Shown one piece after another: positions 6,568 to 12,827 of a stretch of 14,779 nucleotides of DNA. The notes under the pieces were generated by a model. The model made no database searches, was not told where the DNA came from, and worked only from the letters and a program-made list of their open reading frames with translations. Both the position numbers and the translations under genes were made by a program. Within the stretch, counting starts at the first letter, position 1, and each line of letters opens with the position of its first letter. This DNA is from JAFNAG01 sp050011535 (GTDB lineage: Bacteria; Acidobacteriota; UBA6911), in the NCBI GenBank assembly GCA_050011535.1, contig JBEKIX010000082.1, positions 1-14,779 on the forward strand, read 5' to 3'.

Positions 6568-7796
6568 ACCTTGATCCTCCAAACCGCAAGATTGCGAGCG
6601 CTGACAGAATCGTCGCGCGGCTGCTGCCCTGTGAAGGGCAGGAGTCTGTGATCTGACTCCTCGATACGATCCTCGAAATGGCGGGCAGAATCAAGCGCCA
6701 AGAAAGATTCACCTTTGAGGATCTTCTTGACCGCCTCGACGCATCTCAGGGTTTCCTCAATTTTCCCCGTCGAAATGCGCACGCAACGGGGCAGGCCAAA
6801 GGCTTTCAGCGGCCGGATGATGATGCCCTGCTCCAACAGTCCCTGCGTCACGCTCAGGGCTTCCTGTTCGTCCGACAATACGACCATGACGAAGTTTGCT
6901 TCCGAAGGGACGACCTCCATTCCCAGCGAGCGCAGCGATGTCGTGAGCAGGTCAAGGCCGCGCGCGTTGAGTTCCAGAGACCGATGCACGAATTCCTTGT
7001 CCGCGAGGGCGCCGATTCCGGCGGCCTGTGCAAGGGCACTGGGCTCGAAAGGCAGCTTCACTTTCAGAAGATTGCCGATCAGCTCCTCGTGTGAGAAGCC
7101 GTAGCCGATGCGAATTCCCGCAAGGCCGTAAATCTTCGAGAAGGTGCGCAGGGTGATGACATTGTCATAGCGATAGTGCATGGAGTCCGGGTAGCGGGGG
7201 TTATCCTTGGCGTATTCGAAATAGGCTTCATCCAGGATGATCAGCACGCGCTCCGGCACATGGTGGTAGAAATCATCAAATTCCTGCCGGGTGAAAATGG
7301 TCCCCGTTGGGTTGTTGGGATTCGCCAGGTAAACGATCTTGGTCCGCTCGTTGATCTGCGCGGCCAGAGCAGGCAGGTCGTAATGCCATGATCGGTAGGG
7401 AACGGTCCGGTATTTGATTCCGCGTGATTTCGCCAGCACTTGAAAGCCGATGAACGCGGACTCCGTGGTCAGAACTTCATCGTCGTCGCAGAGAAACGTG
7501 CGAATGATGTTCGACATGATCCCTTCAGAACCGCTGCCTGCGATGACATTTTCGACCTTGAGGTCGTAGAGGTTCGCCAGTACGCGGCGAAGGTCGAGTC
7601 CGCCGTTAGGATACAGATTCAGGCCGTCGAGGTGGCATCGGATGGCTTCCAGGGCCAACGGCGAAGGGCCGAGCGGGTTTTCATTGGATGCCAGCTTGGA
7701 GACATCACGCAATCCATAAGCCTGCTTGATTTCTTCCACGCTGCGTCCGGCTTCGTAGGGAACCAAGGATTCAATGTAAGAGGGCACGAGTGACAT
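6564..7796 (-). CDS. hisC: Histidinol-phosphate aminotransferase (PLP, class I/II) with a C-terminal extension
   Basis: From the ATG at 7796 the protein has 410 residues. It matches HisC: VSKLASNENPLGPSP near the start, NPNNPTG with Asn162, DEAYFEY with Asp189 and Tyr192, the PLP-binding lysine in TFSKIYGLAGIRIGYG (Lys221, Arg229) and the substrate-carboxylate arginine in CVRIS (Arg340). HisC transfers the amino group from glutamate to imidazole-acetol phosphate in histidine synthesis; relatives also act on aromatic keto acids. No other his gene is nearby. HisC usually ends around 350-370 residues, and here the fold is complete by about 361. The last ~49 residues (from GESFLALDSARHFEDR) resemble no family region I know, carry two RNA hairpins, and include the ribosome site of the next gene. 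A TTG at 7802 is an alternative start. Family assignment is firm; histidinol-phosphate versus aromatic specificity is less so. Confidence 0.9.
   Translation of the reverse strand: MSLVPSYIESLVPYEAGRSVEEIKQAYGLRDVSKLASNENPLGPSPLALEAIRCHLDGLNLYPNGGLDLRRVLANLYDLKVENVIAGSGSEGIMSNIIRTFLCDDDEVLTTESAFIGFQVLAKSRGIKYRTVPYRSWHYDLPALAAQINERTKIVYLANPNNPTGTIFTRQEFDDFYHHVPERVLIILDEAYFEYAKDNPRYPDSMHYRYDNVITLRTFSKIYGLAGIRIGYGFSHEELIGNLLKVKLPFEPSALAQAAGIGALADKEFVHRSLELNARGLDLLTTSLRSLGMEVVPSEANFVMVVLSDEQEALSVTQGLLEQGIIIRPLKAFGLPRCVRISTGKIEETLRCVEAVKKILKGESFLALDSARHFEDRIEESDHRLLPFTGQQPRDDSVSARNLAVWRIKV
6624..6661 (-). other. Two tandem hairpins inside the hisC 3' extension
   Basis: On the transcribed (minus) strand, AGGAGTC at 6661-6655 pairs with GACTCCT at 6646-6640. 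Directly after it, CTGCCCT at 6641-6635 pairs with AGGGCAG at 6630-6624 around a TCAC loop. Both stems are 7 bp with no mismatch, and they share two bases at the joint, so they may compete. They lie in the part of hisC that looks like former intergenic DNA. No T-run follows. They could be a decayed terminator, or could control translation of the downstream outer-membrane gene. Confidence 0.5.
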
Positions 7797-7802
7797 AATC
7801 AA

Positions 7803-7808
7803 ATTATA
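7803..7808 (-). promoter_or_regulatory. Candidate -10 box (TATAAT) immediately before hisC
   Basis: A perfect TATAAT lies on the minus strand at 7808-7803, in a short AT-rich patch, with AAAAGG just before it. If used as a -10, transcription would begin about at the ATG (7796) and the mRNA would be nearly leaderless. No good -35 hexamer is visible at the right distance. The same AAAAGG could instead serve as a ribosome site for the TTG at 7802. The 79-bp gap up to the bactofilin-like gene holds nothing else I recognise. Confidence 0.3.
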
Positions 7809-7881
7809 CCTTTTAAGGGTTTGCTTCGGGTCAGGCTGGCTTCAGATCCGCCGTCTGAGCCACAAAAGCAGGAGGCTACCA

Positions 7882-9003
7882 CTACAGGTCGTCTCTTACC
7901 AGAACTCGATCTCCTGAGGCCACTTTGCCATGGACGACAACGCCGAGTCCAATCGACAGGGTTTCAGCGGAAAATGCCGCCACCAATGATCCGTTGTTCT
8001 CGCCGAAAACCCCGGCGCTCAATTCCATGGACTTGCCCGCATGCAGCACTCCGCGAAATAGTCCTTGCGATCCGAAGTGAAGATTACCTCCGGCAATCAC
8101 ATTGCCATTGCACACGACGTGGGCTCCCAGTTCAATCAGGCCCTCCGCTTTCAGATCGCATTCCAAGACACTGCCGGCCGGCAGGAAGCAGTCTCCCTTG
8201 ATAATCAGTTTCCTGGTCACACGCAGCGGCACAGATGGGCAGAAATCGCCGGCATAGAGCCAGCACTCTTGGTTGAGCTTGGATAGTTTTCCCCGTTCCA
8301 GCCCAATGTGCTCGAGCTCGTGATTGGCCACTTCCGGGGAGTCCGATCCGGGAAGCGCGATTTCCGGAGCGCGTGCCAGAGCTGGATCAGGATTCCCGGG
8401 TTCTCTCTGGAGGGTGGTGACCACGGGTGCGAATGCGGAACCTACCTGCGCGCCGGTTCCGAGGAAAATAGCCTGGCCCGCGGTCGCGCGCGCACGAACG
8501 ACACTGCCAGCGCCGATTTCCAAGATCCCGTTGCAGTCCACCCAGCGAATTATCTGGACTCCTTTTCCGAGGATCGCGTCGCCATCGACGGCGAGGGCCT
8601 GCAATTTGCTGCCGGCGCCAATCCGCGCATTCTTCCGCACCAGAATCTCCCGTTGGAAGACACAGCCTGCTTCGCATTGAAGATTCCCCTCGACCACCAA
8701 AATGTCGTCGGACCGGCTCATGGAGGGGAAGTAAGATGAGCCGGAAACGCGGATTCGCTCCCGACCTTTCATGATGAACCGCGTTTCGTCGGGCAGCGCG
8801 GCCTGGACGGGCAACATGAGCCATTCGGAGACCTTGAGGCGAAAAGACTGGGCGAAGTAGTCTTCTATCCGAACGTAGTCAGGGTCAATATCCGTAGGAT
8901 GTTGCCCCCGCGACGTCAACCAGGTTCTGTACGCCAGGACAAAATGGGCGCAGACCAGCGCCAGGAAGATCAGGGCAAATAGAATAAAAGGCAATGAACT
9001 CAA
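7882..9003 (-). CDS. Membrane-anchored bactofilin-like beta-solenoid protein
   Basis: This is a 373-residue protein. One membrane helix lies at about 4-25 (LPFILFALIFLALVCAHFVLAY). A conserved-looking linker contains RFIMKGRERIRVSGSSYFPSM. Two blocks of short repeated turns of about 17 residues follow, near 98-192 (ILVVEGNLQCEAGCVFQ, REILVRKNARIGAGSKLQ, ALAVDGDAILGKGVQ, GILEIGAGSVVR) and 264-365 (RKLIIKGDCFLPAGSVLECDLKAEGLIELGAHVVCNGNVIAGGNLHFG). This spacing of V/I-x-G-x-A steps is typical of bactofilin (polymer-forming cytoskeletal) or hexapeptide-type solenoids. A variable proline- and glutamate-rich spacer at 198-232 divides the blocks. The start is a TTG whose TTGA overlaps the stop of the glycosyltransferase gene; the membrane helix begins at once, so no later start fits. 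It may scaffold the polysaccharide machinery next to the synthase. The specific job is inference. Confidence 0.72.
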   Translation of the reverse strand: MSSLPFILFALIFLALVCAHFVLAYRTWLTSRGQHPTDIDPDYVRIEDYFAQSFRLKVSEWLMLPVQAALPDETRFIMKGRERIRVSGSSYFPSMSRSDDILVVEGNLQCEAGCVFQREILVRKNARIGAGSKLQALAVDGDAILGKGVQIIRWVDCNGILEIGAGSVVRARATAGQAIFLGTGAQVGSAFAPVVTTLQREPGNPDPALARAPEIALPGSDSPEVANHELEHIGLERGKLSKLNQECWLYAGDFCPSVPLRVTRKLIIKGDCFLPAGSVLECDLKAEGLIELGAHVVCNGNVIAGGNLHFGSQGLFRGVLHAGKSMELSAGVFGENNGSLVAAFSAETLSIGLGVVVHGKVASGDRVLVRDDL

Positions 9004-10412
9004 GGTAGATTCGCACCCTGTCTGGACAAATAAAGGCCGTTCGGTGCTCGAACCAGCAGCTTTCCGGCAGAGTTTCCCCCATTCCCATTACCCCTGCCAT
9101 TGCCGTTACCATTACCATTTCCGTTTCCACGGCCATTTCTGTTAGCACCGCCGTTTCCGTTTCGATAACGCTCCGTCTTGTGCCAATAGTGATCTCCCGA
9201 GCCGAAGATGCCGCCGATGTAAAAGGTCCCCAACGCACGGCAGATTGCACCGGTACTGGCGAAGAAGTTGAACAGGTTGAGAGGAAGCAGCAGCATCCGC
9301 CTGCGGTTGTTGTCGAGCAAAGCGGCCGAGCCGAGTTCCAGGAACGTGGCCTGGTTGCCGAACATCTGGTAGCCGATGAAAGAGAGAGCAACCCAGAACG
9401 CGATCATGTTATAGGATTGCCGGGTGAAGAAGAGCACAAGGGAGGCGAGCCACCCCAGCACCAGGACCGGCGCGGTCCAGTAGCAGGCCATGACGAAGAT
9501 GCCGTCGATTTTTTCCGCTGGACTGAGGAACTTCCCGCGCACCCATTCCCTCCAAAAGTTATGCAGGCATGCGGTATGACCGGTAGCCCAGCGCCGTATC
9601 TGGCGGCTGCGAACCTGCCAGGATTCCGGCGCTTCTTCGTGGCACTCTGCGCGATTCACATAGGCAACTTTCCACCCGTGCAAGAGCAGCCTGAAGGTCA
9701 GGTCGGTATCCTCGGTAAGAGATTCGAAGTTCCACCCCCCGACGGCCTTGAGGACGGATGTGCGCACGCCGCCGACAGTTCCTCCGAACTGGGGCGTCAG
9801 GCCGAGGTTGTACCGGGCCTGCTGGCCGATCTGATAGCCCGCGCCGCGCTCCAGTTCCAGTAATCCGGCCAAAAGACTGGCATCACCGTTATGAGGCACC
9901 ACCCGTCCCATGACGGCGCCAACCTCCGGATCGCAAAAGGGGGCGACTAGAAACTTTATCATCGACCGGCCAGGGATGTAGTCGGCGTCAAAAAGCAACA
10001 GGATCTCTCCGCTCGCCTGACGGCTGGCATACCTCAGCGCGGCCCCCTTTCCTCCTTCTCCTCTGGAACGATGAATTGCCTTGATGATCGGATACCTGGC
10101 CGCGAATTCGTCGATGATCTCCCCCGTGTGATCGTGGGACCTGTCATTGATGGCGAGAATCTCGATCTTCTCGCAGTCGTAATCACAGTCCACAAGCGCC
10201 TGCAGCACGTCGGCGGCAACTTTCTCTTCGTTGTGCATGGGCACGAGCACGGAAACCGTGGGTGAAGTGAACCCGACCAATTCCATCATGTCGCGCGATT
10301 TGCGCAAGGATAGGCGGAAGAGTGCGAAGAGATGGTGCCGGATGGCATAAGCCGTCAGCACCACGATCGTAAAGAGCAAACAAATCTTGCAAATAGCGAT
10401 AAGGATGATCAT
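9000..10412 (-). CDS. Processive family 2 glycosyltransferase, membrane-bound
   Basis: The start at 10412 overlaps the upstream gene stop by ATGA and gives 470 residues. A longer reading from 10715 adds about 100 residues that lie over that gene and do not look like protein. Helix 1 is at about 2-24. The GT-A domain follows with VSVLVPMHNEE (53-63), INDRSHDHTGE, the metal-binding DAD at 142-144 (LLFDADYIPG), acceptor TED at 233-235 and QIRRW at 271-275. DxD, TED and QxxRW together mark processive synthases of the cellulose, hyaluronan or PNAG type. Further helices lie near 303-330, 336-350 and 372-402. The enzyme should join sugars from a nucleotide donor at the inner membrane and push the chain outward; the sugar is unknown. 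The C-terminus is a strange Asn-Gly tract (418-447) followed by a basic stretch. No PilZ domain is seen. Confidence 0.92.
   Translation of the reverse strand: MIILIAICKICLLFTIVVLTAYAIRHHLFALFRLSLRKSRDMMELVGFTSPTVSVLVPMHNEEKVAADVLQALVDCDYDCEKIEILAINDRSHDHTGEIIDEFAARYPIIKAIHRSRGEGGKGAALRYASRQASGEILLLFDADYIPGRSMIKFLVAPFCDPEVGAVMGRVVPHNGDASLLAGLLELERGAGYQIGQQARYNLGLTPQFGGTVGGVRTSVLKAVGGWNFESLTEDTDLTFRLLLHGWKVAYVNRAECHEEAPESWQVRSRQIRRWATGHTACLHNFWREWVRGKFLSPAEKIDGIFVMACYWTAPVLVLGWLASLVLFFTRQSYNMIAFWVALSFIGYQMFGNQATFLELGSAALLDNNRRRMLLLPLNLFNFFASTGAICRALGTFYIGGIFGSGDHYWHKTERYRNGNGGANRNGRGNGNGNGNGNGRGNGNGGNSAGKLLVRAPNGLYLSRQGANLP
9075..9161 (-). repeat. Hexanucleotide tandem repeat encoding an Asn-Gly tract
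   Basis: About 87 bp made of degenerate 6-bp units (on the minus strand GGNAAY/GGCAAT-like) encode the NGNGG...NGNGNGNGNGRGNGNGG tract at residues 418-446 of the glycosyltransferase. The units differ at third positions, which argues against very recent slippage but still permits length change. The tract sits after the last membrane helix, in a presumed flexible cytoplasmic tail. Confidence 0.8.
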
Positions 10413-11191
10413 AACTTTCTCTCGCCCGCGCTCCTTTTCGAGGAAAAGTGCAGGGCCATGGAATAAAAAAGCAGGACATAGACCAAATCGAAGAGAATCC
10501 CAAAACAAAACCAGAGCAGCGGCAGGAACAGAATCCCCGTATAGTGCAATGTGCCCAGGCAGAACGCGAGCCTCACCGCCGACCAGATGATCGCGTATGC
10601 CTCGGTCCAAAGCGACCAAACCAGCCCGGCAGCCAGGTTTGGCAGAGTCAGAACAAAGAGAAAGGCTGAAATCCAGGGCAAAAGGATCCACACCAGGATT
10701 TCCCCGCGAAGCCATGTCTGCTCATACATGGCCGAGTCGAAATAAAAGGAAGGATTGAGGACGATCACAACTCCCGCCGCGCAGATTAATATCAGCAGGA
10801 AGACCACGAAGTTGCGGCCTAAGGGTATTTTGCGGTAGATCGCGATAAGTCCCGCAAAGCAAATAGCAAAAAACGAGCCGGTTCGAAAAGGGTTTGCGCG
10901 TGGGGAGGGGAATGATATGTCTGGCGCCGTTACCGATCCGAGGAATGGAAAGATCTCCACTCCTCTGGTACCGTGGCTTGGGATCCCGGTCACCTTTAGC
11001 ACCCACCAGGATAGGCGATTGTGTGCGCCAAGAAGTGATGGGCCGAGATAGGCAACCACGGAACTCAAAAGGAGAGCCGTACCTAGAGCTACCCACAGGC
11101 GCGTGCGGGTGATCGGGAAAGAGCGCACACTCCGATGCGGATAAATAGACTCTCTTCTCATAACCCCCGGGTTGCGATCCGGCTTCCTCAT
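10409..11191 (-). CDS. Multi-span membrane protein of the polysaccharide operon
   Basis: This 260-residue protein is not one I recognise. After a basic N-terminus it has hydrophobic spans at about 32-54, 104-120, 127-146, 164-184, 186-210 and 215-247. Between spans 1 and 2 is an outward-type loop with RLSWWVLKVTGIPSHGTRGVEIFPFLGSVTAPDISFPSPRANPF. No catalytic motif is visible. It is the first gene of the operon. Its stop overlaps the ATG of the glycosyltransferase (ATGA), so the two are probably made in fixed ratio and may form one complex, for instance as an export or assembly partner. ATG at 11191 is used with a weak AGG; a second ATG at 11161 is possible but has poor spacing to its G-rich run. 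Confidence 0.75.
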   Translation of the reverse strand: MRKPDRNPGVMRRESIYPHRSVRSFPITRTRLWVALGTALLLSSVVAYLGPSLLGAHNRLSWWVLKVTGIPSHGTRGVEIFPFLGSVTAPDISFPSPRANPFRTGSFFAICFAGLIAIYRKIPLGRNFVVFLLILICAAGVVIVLNPSFYFDSAMYEQTWLRGEILVWILLPWISAFLFVLTLPNLAAGLVWSLWTEAYAIIWSAVRLAFCLGTLHYTGILFLPLLWFCFGILFDLVYVLLFYSMALHFSSKRSAGERKL

Positions 11192-11665
11192 TTCAGGCCT
11201 ACCCTGTACTTTGCCATAATCCAGCTTAATCCATTCCGGGCCATAGCATAACGCTCTTTCCGCCTAATTCTAGTGGTTTCCTCAGCCCAATTCTATCCGC
11301 CGCGCTATGGCCAATTTGGGCCATATGCAATAGCCCTTAGAAACCATTTTGCGTCGAAGCCGGAATTCTGGCTTGCGTGCCACGGACTGTGGTGCTATAG
11401 ATGGAGTCGGTTGGGAACGTCTCTGCTGCGAGCCGGCCGAATTTCGATGATGTCCGGCGGAGCAACCGCGAACTCACCGAAAGTGAGTCTTACTTCCGAT
11501 CAGGCCCGCATTCAGCATACTCCCTCACGTGAACCCGACCGATCCGGGAATGAAGGCTGCAGCTGTACGGCAGGGTGGTGAAGCCTGCCGCGTTCGGCTG
11601 GCGTTTGCCAAGACAAATGTGTACCTCCGGATCGAATTATGGATTGAGGACGGGAGCAAGAGATT
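11192..11665. promoter_or_regulatory. Divergent control region between polysaccharide operon and lectin gene
   Basis: This 474-bp region has no convincing gene. Near the operon side, GGCCATA occurs directly at 11239-11245 and 11319-11325 and inverted (TATGGCC) at 11306-11312. The last two form a 7-bp dyad around AATTTG, a good operator candidate. AATTCTA is repeated at 11266-11272 and 11289-11295, reading as TAGAAT on the minus strand. Toward the lectin gene, a weak sigma54-like match lies at 11412-11427 (GG at 11413-11414 and GC at 11425-11426, ten bases between). It is followed by two leader hairpins: ACTCAC/GTGAGT at 11472-11488 and CGGCAGG/CCTGCCG at 11568-11590. GGGAG at 11652-11656, nine bases before the ATG, is the lectin ribosome site. 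Promoter calls are tentative. Confidence 0.4.
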
Positions 11666-12643
11666 ATGTGCAGCAGGCTCAGGGGTTTATTCATCGCAGT
11701 GGCTTTTTTGCTTTGGGCGGGCGTCGGATACGCTACTGTCATCAACTTCGGTACGCTTCAGCACAACTTGGTTTCGAATTATCAAGGGCTGACAACGACG
11801 CTGCCCGACCAACCTGGACCCGGATACGGCATCCGACTGATCGACAATGGAGAGCCGAACGTCAATCCCATTGTGGGGGACAATAATAATCCACCCGCAG
11901 CCGCAATCTGGAGTGCCAGCGCCTTGGATGTCGCAGACGGCTTTTCCATTTCCTTCGAGTTTCGGATGTCGGGAGGCTGGGAGGATAATGCTCCCGATCC
12001 GGGTGGCGGCCCGGCGGGCGGAGACGGGTTTGCCTTCGTGATTCAAAACAACCCGAATGGAAGTCAATTGCTGGGGCGCGGCGCCGGGGGGCTTGGCTAT
12101 ATGTATATCCCCAACGGTCTTGCTGTGGAATTCGATACCTACAAGAATGATGGCTGGTACGGTGACCCCGACGGCAACCATGTGGCCGTGAATGTGAGCG
12201 CGGCTGTAACTGTCGGCAGCGGCCCGGGCTACTTGGTGCCTCACCACGATTGCTATCAGGGCCATTTGACCACGTATGGTTACACGACTGACATGCCCGA
12301 CTACGTGGGATGCACCAGCAACCCCGAGCTGGGAGGAGCGTCCGTGTCGCGTCCCTTGAATGACGGCGACTGGCAGACGGCTGAAATCGTCTACTTTAAT
12401 GACCTCGGAGTAAACTATCTAAGCCTTTATTTGAATTCTGAATGGGAGTTCACGACTCCAGTAGACTTAAAGAGTCTGCTGAATCTGCCTGCGAGCGGCG
12501 ACGCATACCTTGGTTTCACTGCCGGCGATCGGAACGCATTCCAGAATCATGACCTCTTTTTCCCGGTTCCAGAGCCGGCAACCCTCCTGTTGTTTTCGAC
12601 AGGCTTGGCCGTTCTGATCCTGAGGCGCCGCCGCATGACGTAG
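11666..12643 (+). CDS. PEP-CTERM protein with an L-type (legume-like) lectin domain
   Basis: This is a 325-residue protein. Residues 1-23 are a signal peptide (GLFIAVAFLLWAGVGYA). Residues about 26-297 resemble an L-type lectin: FSISFEFRM, GGDGFAFVIQNN (Asp120), GGLGYMYIPNGLAVEFDTYKND (Glu155, Asp157, Asn161), DPDGNHVAV (167-175), DGDWQTAEIVYF, YLSLYLN and AYLGFTAGDRN. The Asp/Asn set fits the calcium and sugar site of legume lectins. The end is a textbook PEP-CTERM sorting tag: VPEPATLLLFSTGLAVLILRRRR, with PEP at 302-304, a helix and an arginine cluster. Exosortase is known to recognise this tag and cut near it, moving the protein toward the cell surface or matrix; no exosortase lies in the window. 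Cysteines at 196 and 216 may form a disulfide. Divergence from the glycosyltransferase operon suggests that it binds that polymer. Confidence 0.93.
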   Translation: MCSRLRGLFIAVAFLLWAGVGYATVINFGTLQHNLVSNYQGLTTTLPDQPGPGYGIRLIDNGEPNVNPIVGDNNNPPAAAIWSASALDVADGFSISFEFRMSGGWEDNAPDPGGGPAGGDGFAFVIQNNPNGSQLLGRGAGGLGYMYIPNGLAVEFDTYKNDGWYGDPDGNHVAVNVSAAVTVGSGPGYLVPHHDCYQGHLTTYGYTTDMPDYVGCTSNPELGGASVSRPLNDGDWQTAEIVYFNDLGVNYLSLYLNSEWEFTTPVDLKSLLNLPASGDAYLGFTAGDRNAFQNHDLFFPVPEPATLLLFSTGLAVLILRRRRMT

Positions 12644-12730
12644 AGGGCCGATAGTCGAATCCTCTTTCCCCGCGTTTCAGCAAGTCACTGCGCCGCGGTA
12701 TTTTCCCATCATTGCAAGCATCGGCTCTCA

Positions 12731-12755
12731 CGCCCTCAGCTCGGGGCTGCGGGCG
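12731..12755 (+). terminator. GC-rich hairpin after the lectin gene, possible terminator
   Basis: CGCCC-T-CAGC at 12731-12740 pairs with GCTG-C-GGGCG at 12746-12755 around TCGGG, giving nine pairs with one internal mismatch. A short TTTT comes only at 12767-12770, inside the next promoter, so the match to an intrinsic terminator is imperfect. It separates the lectin gene from the potassium importer gene. Confidence 0.35.
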
Positions 12756-12768
12756 CCGGCAATCGCTT

Positions 12769-12798
12769 TTGACAGTCTACGGTCGCGGGGCGTAGAAT
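12769..12798 (+). promoter_or_regulatory. Sigma70-type promoter of the KimA-like gene
   Basis: A perfect -35 TTGACA at 12769-12774 and a -10 TAGAAT at 12793-12798 (one mismatch from consensus) are 18 bases apart. The start would be near 12805, leaving a leader of only about 23 bases. That leader has no clear Shine-Dalgarno site. A small dyad GACCC-C-GGGTC at 12814-12824 lies just before the ATG. Confidence 0.65.
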
Positions 12799-12827
12799 TA
12801 GCGCCTATTTAAAGACCCCGGGTCACT

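Noticed and set aside
10413..10715. N-terminal extension of the glycosyltransferase frame back to 10715
   Set aside because: It overlaps the upstream membrane-protein gene, reads like shadow coding, and would place the first membrane helix after 100 odd residues. The ATG at 10412 has the ATGA overlap seen elsewhere in the window.
10409..11191. Exosortase candidate, given the nearby PEP-CTERM gene
   Set aside because: There is no Cys-Ser-Gly block and no later Arg and His at the expected helix edges, so the exosortase catalytic triad is absent.
11273..11581. 102-codon plus-strand frame in the divergent region
   Set aside because: GTG start without a ribosome site, no recognisable domain, low-complexity composition, and it lies over regulatory-looking repeats.
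11470..11595. Cyclic di-GMP (GEMM-I) riboswitch before the lectin gene
   Set aside because: A GAAA-containing hairpin is present, but the conserved CGCAAAGC core and second stem of GEMM-I are missing.
12644..12827. ydaO-type c-di-AMP riboswitch before kimA
   Set aside because: The conserved ydaO blocks are not visible, and the promoter at 12769-12798 leaves too short a leader.
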